A stretch of DNA of 64,000 bases from Trichoderma breve. Lineage: Eukaryota > Ascomycota > Sordariomycetes > Hypocreales > Hypocreaceae. Location: assembly GCF_028502605.1 (NCBI RefSeq), contig NW_026611593.1, positions 2,356,001 to 2,420,000 of the forward strand, read 5' to 3'. A model generated the notes under the pieces. It ran no database searches and was not told where the DNA came from. It saw nothing but the letters and a program-made list of their open reading frames with translations. The translations under genes and the position numbers were made by a program. Positions 23,197 through 34,527 of the stretch are shown piece by piece. The first letter of the stretch is position 1. The number at the start of each line of letters is the position of its first letter.

Positions 23197-23793
23197 TACT
23201 GTTGTAATCAAGCAAAGCTGCTTCGCAGATTTGCGAAGGTGACAGCAGGAATTGACGGATTGAAGACGCTGAGCGAAGTAGTCTGGCTGAGAGCCCAGTA
23301 TAACCTAGTTGGTGCTGCTTCTTTATTATTTGCTTACCTAGTGGTGATAAAACTACAGTATTTCCCAGTAACAGAAACTGAGAAAAAACTTAAGGAAATC
23401 GAAATAAAACTAAAAAATATTAGAAAGAATACAAACCGTTTAAACTTTACTATGGTCAAAATCGTTCTTAGAGTAATTAAGCGAAATTCGGGTACTATTA
23501 TAATAAAATTGTCGACCGCTGGAGAGCTTGGACTATTACGAGAAACTTTGACATTAACCAGGAATAATCAGCATGAAATGAGGCAAGACAGAAAGGCAAT
23601 GAAGCAAGAAATGCAGCTACACAGCCTGAGCGTTCGCAGCATATCATCTGACATCAATCAAATCAAAGAAGACGGTATAAAAATCCGGGTTTACTCGCCT
23701 CTACCAACCGTCCGTACGGGTCGCCCACTGGAAGCCTCTCACGGGAAAGAATTCAAAGATATTCTCCAGGCTTTACTAGTACGGATGATATAA
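23164..23793 (+). CDS. Doubtful ORF with one membrane segment and coiled coil
   Basis: An open frame of about 209 codons with no ATG at its start; it begins inside the right end of the MITE-like element. It contains a hydrophobic segment (LVGAASLLFAYLVVIKLQYF), then a lysine/glutamate-rich helix and a glutamine/methionine-rich helix, a layout suggestive of a membrane-anchored coiled-coil protein. No family recognised. It could be an exon of a gene with an unseen 5' exon, or a chance open frame in AT-rich DNA. It lies 1.2 kb upstream of the NACHT-ankyrin gene, on the same strand. Confidence 0.25.
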   Translation: MLDSQLGIPNSYCCNQAKLLRRFAKVTAGIDGLKTLSEVVWLRAQYNLVGAASLLFAYLVVIKLQYFPVTETEKKLKEIEIKLKNIRKNTNRLNFTMVKIVLRVIKRNSGTIIIKLSTAGELGLLRETLTLTRNNQHEMRQDRKAMKQEMQLHSLSVRSISSDINQIKEDGIKIRVYSPLPTVRTGRPLEASHGKEFKDILQALLVRMI

Positions 23794-24780
23794 ACTAATA
23801 TCATCAGTCATATTTTCACTACCAATGGAGGATCTCTGATCATTGCAGTTGGAAGACTCATCCTGTTAATTGGCAAGCTGCACGCCATACACCGTTAGCC
23901 GAAATGTGTTCTCAGTGCTGGTAGCTCTACGGCGGGGTTGCTTAATCGCCAAAAACAGAACGACATGACCCCAAATTTGAAGCTTTGGAATACAAAGAAG
24001 CAGAAGGCATTAATTCTAGGAAAGAACTCGATGAGGTTCTGATATTTTTCTACCTGTGGTCGTATGTGCTCAAAGTTATGACATAGACTGAATTTACATC
24101 CAGATCGAGGGCTCCATGATATCATTTGACTTAGGTAAGTTTAGAAAGATAGCAGGTAGTCGTCGTATATGTATTTAGCAAAGTTACACAGTTCGTCCTT
24201 TTGTCGATAGCTTTGCTCCAGTAGATCCAGCCGCTTTGATCAAGTCTCTCACCTCGCTATCACTAGCCCACCAAAGGCTCTCAGAACTATTTATATGTCT
24301 CGTGAGCGCTGATGAGATGTAGCGATGTATATAACAAGTAATAATTCCCATTGTCTTCATCTCAAGGTAGAGCATATCATCTCAACTTATAATATTAACT
24401 TCTTGATACTGCTCTGCGTGACATGACGCTAGTGGTAATCAGGCTGCATTTATCCCAGGCCTTCAAGGCTCGTAGATATTTGTAGAGAGACTCGCGATGC
24501 AATAACGACTTGGACAAAAACGAGAGGCGCAAAAGAAAAATGTTTGTGAGGCTACGTAGCATTTTTTTTTTTATACTCATTAATTGCGTCGCTACGTGGC
24601 AGGCAACGAATAGCTCTGACATCAAATCCTGCGGTGTGCCTTATGCAGCTTATAACCAATTAAATACCTTTCTTGACTGTGGTCGGTGACAAAGCAAGAA
24701 AAAAGGCTGCAATTTAGATGGGAACGCGAATTGGAGCAGAAGAGGCGAAGCAGTCCACTCGCCCCTTGCCTATGGCACAA

Positions 24781-24787
24781 TATAAGG
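24781..24787 (+). promoter_or_regulatory. Possible TATA box of the NACHT-ankyrin NLR
   Basis: TATAAGG about 200 bp upstream of the preferred ATG (24989). It is only 31 bp from an in-frame upstream ATG at 24818, which suggests that transcripts start near or after 24818 and favours the downstream ATG. Confidence 0.35.
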
Positions 24788-24988
24788 TAGTACCCAAGGC
24801 AGTGCAGATATACATCCATGGATACACACGTACTCCGTACATATAACCCTCCCCGCCACCATAAGCATTCAGCTGCCTCCTACCATGTTCATCTGACCCT
24901 CATTTTCTTGTCAAGTCAAGTTTCTTTGAATGGCTCATTAGCTTTATTTTCTCTCTGCTGGAGTCATTCAAACCTAGGATCAACCCTT

Positions 24989-27900
24989 ATGGACGACAAA
25001 TCCCAAAAGCGCCAGCTGGGCGAGCAATTGCTCAATGAAGCCGCTGAACGTGTGGCCAAGAAACCGCGTGTGGGGTCGTTTGATACCGGCAGCGCAATCT
25101 CCCATTTTTCTGGCCAAGGAATTCAGCTTACAGGCCACGGCGATTTCAACGTTTACAAAGGCAATGTTAATATTACAACGACTAACGCCGCTCCAACCAC
25201 TGCGACAAGAGACTGTCTGCGCGACCTTTTCATAACCGATCCATATGATGATAGAACTGCCCTGAAGCGCAAAAAGGGAAACCGTGCTACCGGCACTTGC
25301 GAGTGGATACTCGAGACGGAGGAGCTTACTGCTTGGCTTGGCCAGGGACAGACAAGCAATGTCCTATGGCTCTATGGAAATCCTGGAACAGGAAAATCCA
25401 CGATGGCTATATTCCTCACTGAACAACTTTCGACAGTTTTCTCAGCAATAGAAGGAAAAACGCTTGCCTATTTCTTCTGCGACTCTAGCTTCGATAAGCG
25501 GAAGACAGCTACGTCAGTCATTAGAGGACTTCTCCTTCAACTCGTCCAGCAACACCCAAAACTTCTCGACTACATCTTACCAAAGTATAATGAGCGTGGG
25601 AAAGACTTGTATCAATCGTTTGACGCTCTCTGGGCAGTATTTATGGCCATTGCGACAGATCAGAAGACGGGCCAAAAGTACTGCGTTATTGACGCGCTAG
25701 ATGAATGCGATCGAGAATCGCAAAAAATCCTATTGCAACAGTTTCAAGAAACCTTCCATAGCCAAGACGCCCCATCAAATGTTCGGATATTGGTCACAAG
25801 TCGACCATATTCTGAGATCTGTGAATACTTGGATGAATTCACAAATAAGGACGTGGCATCGTTTCCTCAAGCAAAGAAAGATATTGATCAGTGCATCGAG
25901 GAAAGAGTCGCAGATCTTGTTAAGAAAAAACATTACACCGTTAAAGTTAAGGAGCAAGTCAGCAATATCCTCAGAGACAAAGCTGAAAGTACCTTCCTTT
26001 GGGTGGGCTTAGCGTGCGAGGAGCTAAAGGAAATCCCTTCAAAAGACGCTGTCAAAGTCTTACAGGATATGCCCAAAGGGCTTCACTCGCTCTACAAGAC
26101 ACTCCTAGACACTGCTCAGGAGGAGTCAGGAACCGACATACTCCGACGTATTCTAAGCTTGGTTGCTGTGTGTATGCGGCCACTAAGTGTACTGGAGCTT
26201 TCTGAAGCTTGCCAGCTGTATGAAGAAGAAGTGGATATAGAGACCCGAGTTCAGTTTACACGCGATCAAATTGCATCCTGCCGCTTAATTATTATCGTCC
26301 AGGATGAAAAGGTGCTCTTACTTCATCAGTCTGTGAAGGACTATTTGGTTGGAACAAGTTCTGGTTACTTCATCGATGAACTTGAAGCACATGCAAATAT
26401 TGCCTACCGATGTGTATGTCTTCTTATGGAAGAGTTTCACAGCGGAAAACAGCCGAAAATGCACTTCATTTCTTATGCCATTCGAAGATGGCCAGATCAC
26501 GCGCGTATGGCACAGACAAGATTTGAAGTTAGAGACTCAGAAGCCGAATTCTTTCGAATTAATTCACCAAGTCGGGATCACTGGCTAAACACCCTAAGTA
26601 CTCGCTTCTCGTTTGTAAAGAATACTTTTAGAATGTCCATATTACACATTGCCGCACGGTGGAACATTGCCCCCTTAATGGACTATGTTACCACATGTGA
26701 TCAGAACTGTCAAGAGTCTGATGCGAAGAAAGTTTCATTTATTGATGTTGATTGTGTTGATGAACACAACATAACGCCAATCGAAATGGCCATTAAATGG
26801 GGGTCTATAAACGTTATTTCTAAATTACTTTGCTTAAATGCAGAGGTAAATGAACATGTGGTGGCCACTGCGGCAATGGACTGGAAAAATAACGAGGAAG
26901 CAATGGCATTGCTCCTTGACCATCGAGGAGATCAAATCACCATCACAGAGAATATTGTCAGGGATGCAGCAAGGAGTTTTAATGGCAAATTGATGACGTT
27001 GTTCCTTGACCGGCGAGGGGACCAAATCACCATTACAGAAAATATTGTCAGGGATGCAGCGTTGAATTCTAATAGCGAAGTGATGGCGTTGCTCCTTGAC
27101 CGGCGAGGGGACCAAATCACCATTACAGAGAACATTGTCAGGGATGCAGCAAGGAGTTCTAACAGCGAAGTGATGGCGCTGCTCCTTGACCGGCGAGGGG
27201 ACCAAATCACCATTACAGAAAATATTGTCAGGGATGCAGCGTTGAATTCTAATAGCGAAGTGATGGCGTTGCTCCTTGACCGGCGAGGGGACCAAATCAC
27301 CATTACAGAGAACATTGTCAGGGATGCAGCAAGGAGTTCTAACAGCGAAGTGATGGCGCTGCTCCTTGACCGGCGTGGAGGCCAGATTATTATTACAGAC
27401 GACGTTGTTAAAGCTGCAGCTGGAAACAGGCGAGAGGGATTGGAAATATTAACGCTGCTCTTTAACCAGCGTAAAGACCAGATTCTTATTACAGAACACG
27501 TTGTTAAAGCTGCAGCTGGAAACAGGGGGAAAGGCGAGGAAATTATGACGTTGCTTTTTAACCAGTTTGGAAACCAGATTATTATTACAGAAGATGTTGT
27601 TAAAGCTGCGGTTGAGAACTGGGAGAACGGCAAGGAAATAACAGCGTTACTCCTCGACCGATGTGGAAATCATATGACTATTACAGAGTCTATTCTTGAG
27701 GCTGCAGCAGGAAACTATGAGAGTGGTGAAGAAGTAATGACGCTACTTCTTGATCGGTATTCTGGTCAAATTAATATCACAGAGGATATTCTTATAGCTA
27801 CAGCAGAAAACGCACCAAGTGGTAAGAAAGTTATGGCATTACTCCTTGACTGGTATGGAGATGAGATTGATATTACAGAGGATATCATTAAAGCTGCATT

Positions 27901-28447
27901 GGAAAACGAGGCAAGTGGTGAGGAAATAATGACATTACTCCTTGAACGGTGTGGAGACCAGATTACCATTACAGAAGATGTTGTTAAAATTGCAGCAACA
28001 TGTGGTCAAGTGGAATTTCTTGACAGTCTGTCCAAGCAGGATCTTATTACATCTGACTGGGATAAATGGTACCGCATTTCAGATTTTTATAACGCAGCAA
28101 AAGCCGGAAACGTTGATACTATTGAACGGTTATTAGACGAAGGAGTGAATCCAAATCTAAAAAATGCGTCAGGGTATACGCTGTTGACTGTCGCAATATT
28201 GAATGAGTATGAGGCCGCTGTCAAAGCTCTGGCACAAAGAGCAGACGTGGATATCGACTCAAGCTCGGATATTGGGGTATCACCTCTTTTCCTGGCGGCC
28301 ACGAATGGATATGAGCGGATTGTGACTATTCTATTAGAAGCTGGTGCGGATCCAGAACTTAAGGATGACCTCGGGCGTATGGCGGTTGATATAGCCAGAG
28401 AGAATGGATATGAAAGAATCGTTGAGATACTCGAGCGAGAAGGATAG
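24989..28447 (+). CDS. STAND/NLR: NACHT with 30-residue repeats and ankyrin C-terminus
   Basis: Single exon, 1,152 aa from ATG 24989 (the frame stays open to an ATG at 24818, but the extension is unlike the family). The N-terminal linker with glycine/asparagine-rich DFNVYKGNVNIT precedes the usual fungal NACHT lead-in (DCLRDLFITDPYDDR). The P-loop is YGNPGTGKST (about residues 129-138), Walker B is YCVIDALDEC (about 231-240), and the winged-helix end has LLHQSVKDYLVG. Repeats begin near residue 550 (ILHIAARWN). From 26911 to about 27960 there are some twelve 30-32-residue units of ALLLDRRGDQITITE type, the first ones nearly identical in DNA, then canonical ankyrin repeats to the end. Such proteins are intracellular sensors of non-self or incompatibility. 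The repeats are the presumed recognition surface. Confidence 0.9.
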   Translation: MDDKSQKRQLGEQLLNEAAERVAKKPRVGSFDTGSAISHFSGQGIQLTGHGDFNVYKGNVNITTTNAAPTTATRDCLRDLFITDPYDDRTALKRKKGNRATGTCEWILETEELTAWLGQGQTSNVLWLYGNPGTGKSTMAIFLTEQLSTVFSAIEGKTLAYFFCDSSFDKRKTATSVIRGLLLQLVQQHPKLLDYILPKYNERGKDLYQSFDALWAVFMAIATDQKTGQKYCVIDALDECDRESQKILLQQFQETFHSQDAPSNVRILVTSRPYSEICEYLDEFTNKDVASFPQAKKDIDQCIEERVADLVKKKHYTVKVKEQVSNILRDKAESTFLWVGLACEELKEIPSKDAVKVLQDMPKGLHSLYKTLLDTAQEESGTDILRRILSLVAVCMRPLSVLELSEACQLYEEEVDIETRVQFTRDQIASCRLIIIVQDEKVLLLHQSVKDYLVGTSSGYFIDELEAHANIAYRCVCLLMEEFHSGKQPKMHFISYAIRRWPDHARMAQTRFEVRDSEAEFFRINSPSRDHWLNTLSTRFSFVKNTFRMSILHIAARWNIAPLMDYVTTCDQNCQESDAKKVSFIDVDCVDEHNITPIEMAIKWGSINVISKLLCLNAEVNEHVVATAAMDWKNNEEAMALLLDHRGDQITITENIVRDAARSFNGKLMTLFLDRRGDQITITENIVRDAALNSNSEVMALLLDRRGDQITITENIVRDAARSSNSEVMALLLDRRGDQITITENIVRDAALNSNSEVMALLLDRRGDQITITENIVRDAARSSNSEVMALLLDRRGGQIIITDDVVKAAAGNRREGLEILTLLFNQRKDQILITEHVVKAAAGNRGKGEEIMTLLFNQFGNQIIITEDVVKAAVENWENGKEITALLLDRCGNHMTITESILEAAAGNYESGEEVMTLLLDRYSGQINITEDILIATAENAPSGKKVMALLLDWYGDEIDITEDIIKAALENEASGEEIMTLLLERCGDQITITEDVVKIAATCGQVEFLDSLSKQDLITSDWDKWYRISDFYNAAKAGNVDTIERLLDEGVNPNLKNASGYTLLTVAILNEYEAAVKALAQRADVDIDSSSDIGVSPLFLAATNGYERIVTILLEAGADPELKDDLGRMAVDIARENGYERIVEILEREG
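26911..27960 (+). repeat. Tandem 90-bp coding repeats in the NLR, with exact 180-bp duplication
   Basis: Units start at 26911, 27001, 27091, 27181, 27271 and 27361, a strict 90-bp period, then drift to 93 bp and diverge. Two unit types alternate (codons around LNSNSEV and RSSNSEV), and 27011-27190 is identical base for base to 27191-27370. This is a higher-order, very recent duplication. Confidence 0.92.
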
Positions 28448-29492
28448 AATGTAGCTGCGCATCAAATTACGACTTCAATTCCTTCTAGAACGGAACCATG
28501 TGACTCCAAATGAAAACCTCAAGACCCTTAAAATAGCAGATCCCCAACTGAGATAAAAAACTTGACTCCCAAATTCTCCTCTACCTATGGTGGTATATGC
28601 CGGTATATGACTTTAATCAATATACAGGGGGTAGACGGTCGCTCAACTTACATTGTCTAGCAACCCTATGTACCTTATGAAGAGGGCATGGATCAATGAA
28701 TATGTTTCTATGATTATATTAGCCACCATTCCTATCGTTCAAGTCTTTTTTTGTTGCTATATTGAATCTTAAGCTCTAGTACATATGTCCTTTTTGAGGC
28801 ATCAAGTTACATGCACGCCGAAAATACTATTTAATACACAGCTTAACTGAACACTACGGCATAAAGCTAGATGGGCATGAAAATTACTAGTTATTAGTCA
28901 TTCAATTACAGTTGCTAGACATTTTCCTGTGGTCTAGCTTCTCACTCATGCCGTGGTTGTATTATAATAGCCTCCAGAGCATGCGTTCTTTCACAGCTAC
29001 TTTCGGCTCCAGCCCCGTTATACACCTGTCGAGATTTAGCATATTGCAATCTTTACATGTATCTTCACTAATTTACAATAGTATTGGATCACTCTTCTAG
29101 TCTTATCGGCATTGATACTCCTGAGAAAGTAAATGCTTCTTTATGATAAGATGGAATATCAAAATCCCGCAACTGTTGTTCTCAATGCGCACTCGACCCA
29201 ATCCGAATCAAAATAGCAAAGATGTAGCGTGGTAGACCTTTCATTCGTTCCAAGCTTCTCACACACATACCTCGCACTCAATAGGTCTTTGCCTTGCTAT
29301 AATAAGCGAATAGACACTCAAGTATTAGCGGTGATTGTTTCTAACTCAGCCTTACATGTTAGTACATAATGCTACAACCCAATTTAATATCATCAAACCG
29401 CCACTTGCAACCAACCAAGGAACAAAAAAAGATTCGAGCCAAGGTTAAGTGATGCTTTGAGATAATAATTGACTATTACATATGCTACGTTA
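28448..29492. other. Intergenic, 1.0 kb
   Basis: AT-rich. A plus-strand ORF at 28912-29100 has no family resemblance and is not called. Confidence 0.5.
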
Positions 29493-29972
29493 CTATTCAA
29501 GATCTCGCGTAACTTCCGTCCATTGCGTAACTCTCCTTACCCCATCCTCCTCTAATCTAGTTATAATAATTATCACTGTTTCGCGACGTGTCTTTTTTCC
29601 GGTACGCTTTTCCTCAAAAGACCAGAACGACGTTGTAGCCACAGCATTTGGCCCTTTGCCGTGCGGGTATGTTTCGCCCTGCGCATCTTCAAAAGAAGCG
29701 ACGAGGGCTTCATGGCTTTGTAACGACATGGTCCACTCCCTACGAGCTATAACGCAAGCATCTTTGAATGCATCGTAGTCAAGATGCTGACTATTAATGC
29801 TGCATATTCTCAGTAACAGACAACCGATTGTAATATCATGAATAATATTACCTTCCTGTGAAGTCTTTTGCAAAGTTATCAACGAAACCTTTGGATCCGG
29901 CGTCATCGTCATCCTGAAAGAATAGTACTTCAAAATTTCATCGAAGTAGTTGAAAAGAGTTGTTGATCCCAT
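29493..29972 (-). CDS. Hypothetical protein, 159 aa
   Basis: Single ORF with a proper ATG at 29970-29972 and a TATA-like TATATAAA about 100 bp upstream (plus-strand 30071-30078). No signal peptide or membrane segment. It ends in a basic, isoleucine-rich stretch (RRETVIIIITRLEEDGVRR). No family recognised. The coding case rests on length, a good start and the promoter element. It could have a further 3' exon. Confidence 0.45.
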   Translation of the reverse strand: MGSTTLFNYFDEILKYYSFRMTMTPDPKVSLITLQKTSQEGNIIHDITIGCLLLRICSINSQHLDYDAFKDACVIARREWTMSLQSHEALVASFEDAQGETYPHGKGPNAVATTSFWSFEEKRTGKKTRRETVIIIITRLEEDGVRRVTQWTEVTRDLE

Positions 29973-31346
29973 TATGAGACTTGTGACGCTAACTGTAAAT
30001 TCAACGGAACGGAATACTCAAGGGCAATAACAACTTGAAATGCCATAAGCTCCTATTAGACATACTAGGCTTTATATAGAACCGGTTAAAAACAGGGGTT
30101 AAGAAATGATTCCACATCTAACTCTAAGTAGACGTAATCCGCACAGATCTAGGATGTCTCGGACCTTCAAAAAAAGCTTCATGTGGGGATAATGGTCACC
30201 TTGGATGACTATGATGAATCAATTCGGTCGACACTGACCTTCTGCTTATGAAGAATATCCCCGGAGCTACCTGTTATTTCCAGCCTTAGTGATTAGCCTG
30301 AAAGCAATTGCACCGACTGCATGCTCAAGACACTTTGAGCATCGTAATTTTCGTATACTATGCGCTTTGACAACGTGAGAACGCAAAGCATATATGCGAG
30401 TACCAATGGCCGCCCTCATCCGCCACGCGCGCTCCAATTTCCTTTTTCACCCCTCTCGATAGCTGCTCCATCTTACGATGTCCAAAGATTTGCTATGGTA
30501 ACTTATCGCGGTGATAACAGGCTCGGCAATAAGACAATCATTTTACATATTTTGTCTATAGAGCGTGAAGTCAGGCGGCGTTACGGCACAACGCATCAAT
30601 AATCGTGTTGGTCGTGAAGCCTCGCTTACCAAATGATTGACATAAAAGCTGAATACAAATCAAGCTCACCAGAAACTACACAACTGTTGATATCTACCAA
30701 CAGTCAACCATCCGAATACTACTGTACCGGCTAGTGACATCTGTCCATGGAGAAGCAGGCATAGTCATGTTTCGAATAAAAGTCACGCATTCCGCATCCA
30801 TTGTAGGCCTCACACGATACTAGAAGGTTTTCTCATCGCTGCTTCATTTTCGGGTCTGTTGTGTCGACTTCACGACGCTGCGTGTCGAGCCTGATGCAAG
30901 TTGTCAGAGCCTCGACTCAGAAAGCTTTACATTGAAGACTTCTGTGAAGCTCAAACCGTTCGGTTACATTTTGTCTGGTAAATCTTTTCCGCATTCTGAA
31001 TGTCAACGTAACCTGCGAGTTGCTTCCACTCTACTGGAGTATAATTATGATCTACGCACTTCAACCCCGAACTCCAATACCAAAAGCGCCATAGGCCAGA
31101 ATAAGTTTATTTTACATTTACTGAATCATGGCACACCCTAAACCACTATTAATGCAGCATTTATAAATTCAATTTCGTCTTGTAGTTCACGATCCAACTT
31201 CAATTATACAAAGATTTATTATATCTTGTACATGTACATCTTAGGATTATCTTACACCATACTCCAGTAGTAAATGACGTTAAAGCGATAATGCACTGTC
31301 CTGCAAGAGTTTTTATATGTAATTCATTTAGGTTTGGAACCATGAC
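29973..31346. other. Intergenic, 1.4 kb
   Basis: Promoter of the 159-aa ORF at its left end (TATATAAA at 30071-30078, read on the minus strand). ORFs at 30360-30602 and 30932-31141 have no recognisable features. Nothing else seen. Confidence 0.5.
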
Positions 31347-32902
31347 CTATGAAGAAGATGTGACAGAAAGAATGGCCATGCCACCGTCTGGTGGTGGCAC
31401 ACACCCCAAATCGTTGCCGACCCTCATCGAAGTTACGCCAAGATATTGGCCATTTACGGCTGCCCATGCGCCAATAAGGTACAGCTTCTGGAAGGTATCT
31501 CCAGCTAGATTTAAAATGTCAAAGGAAACCTGGTCAACCTTCTTTTGGAGCACGATGGCCTTGCCGTCAACAAGCTTGCCGTCGCCAACCGCCCGCAGAC
31601 GCTCGTCCCATACTTCTTGTGTCACGTTGTGTCCAAAGGTGTGGCCCCTTCCAATCCCGCCGCGAGCATCTTTCAGCACCAGTTCTTCCTTGCTATTTGG
31701 TGAAGAAATCGCTGCATGCCAACCGGTCGAACCTGGGACATAAGTAGGGGCAATGCTTTCCTTTAGTAGTTGGTCTTCCATGGAATCCACTACTCCTGCC
31801 TCCAACAAACTATCGAGTTCTTCGAGTATAATGCCCAAGAAGCGCTTGTCATGAAGCAAAAAGATGGATCGTAGATCGTTGGTGCAAACGCGAGCAATCT
31901 CGCGCAATATCTCTGGAGAAAATTCTCGAATCTCGGCCTGTACCATATCTATGCTGATCTGCCACACTCGCTCCAGTTCTTCGCTATCATTGACGGCGCA
32001 CGAAAGATGGTAACCGGTAGGTGAGTTCGAATCTTCTGTAAGCCTTAGGTCAGATGGTGAGATTATCCGCATCTCTTGCCCGGTCCTCTGTTTAAAGATG
32101 CCTGGGAGCAAATGAATGTCAAATCCTATCCATTGTTTCCCCAGCAGGATGTGGCCGGGATGCGATGAGTCAAAAAGGTTCACGACAGCATCGCCGAAAG
32201 CCTACGTATAAAAGTCACAATAAGACGACGTCAAAGCAATATTTCGGAGTTCTCTCCATGCTTACCACGGAATCATGGCCTGTCTTCAGACAAGACTCCC
32301 GCAGGCCAGCCCTCTCAAATGGCTCAGTCGCAGCCTCGACATAGAACCAGGAGTTATATGGGAAACGAGCATTGATCTCACAAATAATGGGCTGACATGG
32401 GCTCTCAGAAGTGGCTGAGAATAAAAAATCCGGGCGTGAACATCCTTCTCTTCCGGCATATTTTGGCACAATGTCAGACGAGGCGATCCACTGATGCATC
32501 TGCTTAGACTGGAGGACAAGAACGACCAAAATATTCAAGATTTCATACCCTAAGCACATCTTCTTCATGTTCGTCCAAGGGCATTCTCGATGGGAAATTT
32601 GCTCTTTTGTCCGAGAACCATCTCTCAATGATATTGGTCGTAACTTTCCCCAGTGCCGACTGTATTTGATCGAAGCGCGCCATCAATGAGGGATGTATGT
32701 ATGTGTGATACATTGTTTTGGGTAAGGCAGCACCTAGAAAGGTGAGCATCGGTGGCCCAGTCTGGATATACTCGTTGTCTGCTTTCCTCTGCTCAGGTGA
32801 GGTGGTGAGCTCTGTGGTTCGCACTGGATGGCCCTGGCGAATGCTCTCCAATACATCCACCTGGTAAACCAGGTCAGTGGCTGACAGGGGCAAGGTTGAC
32901 AT
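31347..32902 (-). CDS. Putative ATP-grasp-like (circularly permuted) ligase, three exons
   Basis: 483 aa from exons 32549..32902, 32266..32508 and 31347..32201; introns of 40 bp (GTATGA...CAG) and 64 bp (GTAAGC...TAG), phases close. The C-terminal part has ELVLKDARGGIGRGHTFGHN, then AIVLQKKVDQVSFDI, matching the lysine/glycine-rich nucleotide loop and hinge of circularly permuted ATP-grasp enzymes (LVLKP-DGYGG-G then YVVQE). An upstream CEINARFPYNSW may be the metal-binding region. ATP-grasp enzymes join a carboxylate to an amine or thiol through an acyl-phosphate; the substrate here is unknown. No peptide-precursor or NRPS partner was seen nearby. The ORF integrity is firm; the family call is moderate. 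Confidence 0.65.
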
Positions 32903-34527
32903 GATTAGCTATCTGTAGTAAGAGATCGGCATAGAATGAATAGAAGGAACCATTCTGTTTTCTAAATAAGATGGGAAACAGTTGGATCATTATATAGCCT
33001 TTTCTCCTCCATAGATAACAATGGACCTAAAGAAATACGCATTTCGCCAGTGGGACTAGGACAGAATATGTGACTTATCTCACAAAGAGTCTCTTTAGTG
33101 CTGAGTAAGATCGGACAGATTGCCTGCTCCAGAACAATGGAGCAAATGTGTAATTCACTTCTATCGATTCAACTTTTATATGAGGCCTTTGGGACAAAAA
33201 AGACTCGTGTCATGAACTAGTTACACGTGGATGGCAGAGTTATTTCGGTATTACATCAAATGTAGCTGAGGTTTGTTGAAGATATTATGACTCAATAGAA
33301 GAACCTTTGAAGTTGGTTGTGAATCACAAAGGCGCAACTAGACCAATATATATATAAACAAAAGTTAGCCCTTTTAAAATAAGAATATTGCTGCCCATGC
33401 AATAACTCTTGCTCTTAGTTAGCAGTCACTATACAATGTGATTACTTTTGGGTCGGGGTAAGTTGAAGCATGGAGAAATCGAGGCCTTAAAATGAATAAG
33501 TGCATACTAGTACATGCAGCAATATAAGCGCCTAATTAGCTCAATACTAAATACTAGAGAAATATAGTATACAACTATACTAGCAGTTACTAGAAAATTA
33601 TAGACATCGTAGCAGCTCATAAAGAAATATAGATATAGTAGTAAATATCAGAGAAAACATAGCTATAGTAGCAGATACTTAAAGAACAGGTGTATTATTC
33701 AACGCGTGGGTGTTCGAAAGATTCTCGGTCTCGGTTTTTCTGTCCTCCGCTTGTGGGGTTACACGAAAATGGTGCTGACTTCCATGATGGAGTCTGGTGA
33801 GCTCCAAAAAGTGGGTAGCTGAGCCCCAGAAAAGCAACCTTTAGTTACCATGATATTGTGGCCCTGAAAAGAACAGTAATGCATTGTAGAAGCTGTACGT
33901 TGGCGGTCCCAGATGATAGAACTAGATGCGCTCTCCCTTGGCTCTTAGCTCGCGATTCCTTCCGACTCTATAGATGAAAGAGCAACTCTGTAGTAGCCCC
34001 ATTAACCCTGTTCAACTTGTCGGGCCATCCCACATCTTTCTTCATCCTATAAACTATACATAAGAGCGGTCCTACATGGTCTAGAAGCTCTCCTTGTATC
34101 AGATACTTGTTAGTTTGCGGTAGTCTTATTATAAGCCCATCGTGAGTGCTTAGTATTACAAACTGGCAAGGCATATGTCCACAGGCTCCCCCCAAACAGG
34201 ATCGTCGGTCCTGACAGATGATGCCAAAGATGGGCCGTATGAAGGAGTCACAACAACAAGAGTAAGCATCAATCAGCAAATCGCTATGTTATAGATTAAC
34301 CCAAATCTGCTCATTACATAGAACGGCTAGATAGTCTATAATAATAGTACTTATCCAAATCATCTGCCTCAGAACAGTATACCAAACGCTTGCTTGGAAC
34401 CACGCCCTAATAATTTCAACAATACGAAGCTCTGTCATCTTTAGGGAATCTGAGCAGGTTTGTCATAGTTGTCCGGCGCGGCGTATACATCTCCAAGTAC
34501 TCAAAATTGCGCCAGCTGCCACACCAG
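32903..34527. other. Intergenic, 1.6 kb, with an internal MITE fragment
   Basis: Includes four diverged ~30-bp ATAGCTATAGTAG-type repeats at 33541-33690, with no recognisable inverted ends. A minus-strand ORF at 33968-34279 is not attributable to a family. Confidence 0.5.
33541..33690. repeat. Internal-repeat block of the MITE-like family
   Basis: Four imperfect units such as AGAGAAATATAGTATAC and AGAAATATAGATATAGTAG, the same motif as inside the elements at 22871-23196 and 40524-40855. The ends are missing or too diverged to see. Confidence 0.6.

Larger units (their letters stand above)
22263..24988. other. Repeat-rich intergenic region, 2.7 kb
   Basis: Holds the second direct repeat (22420-22670) with its G-tract (22607-22638), the MITE-like element 22871-23196, a doubtful ORF (23164-23793) and the promoter of the NACHT-ankyrin gene. 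Confidence 0.5.

Noticed and set aside
26834..27633. Two long minus-strand ORFs (about 153 and 233 codons) across the NLR repeats
   Set aside because: They are repetitive only because they are antisense to the 90-bp coding repeats, and show no independent family resemblance.
26911..27960. The 90-bp array as a non-coding minisatellite
   Set aside because: The period is a multiple of three, the frame is open throughout and the unit is a protein repeat seen in other fungal NLRs.
33968..34279. Minus-strand ORF of about 103 codons with a cysteine-rich start
   Set aside because: I considered a remnant of a HET-type gene, but no diagnostic block is present.
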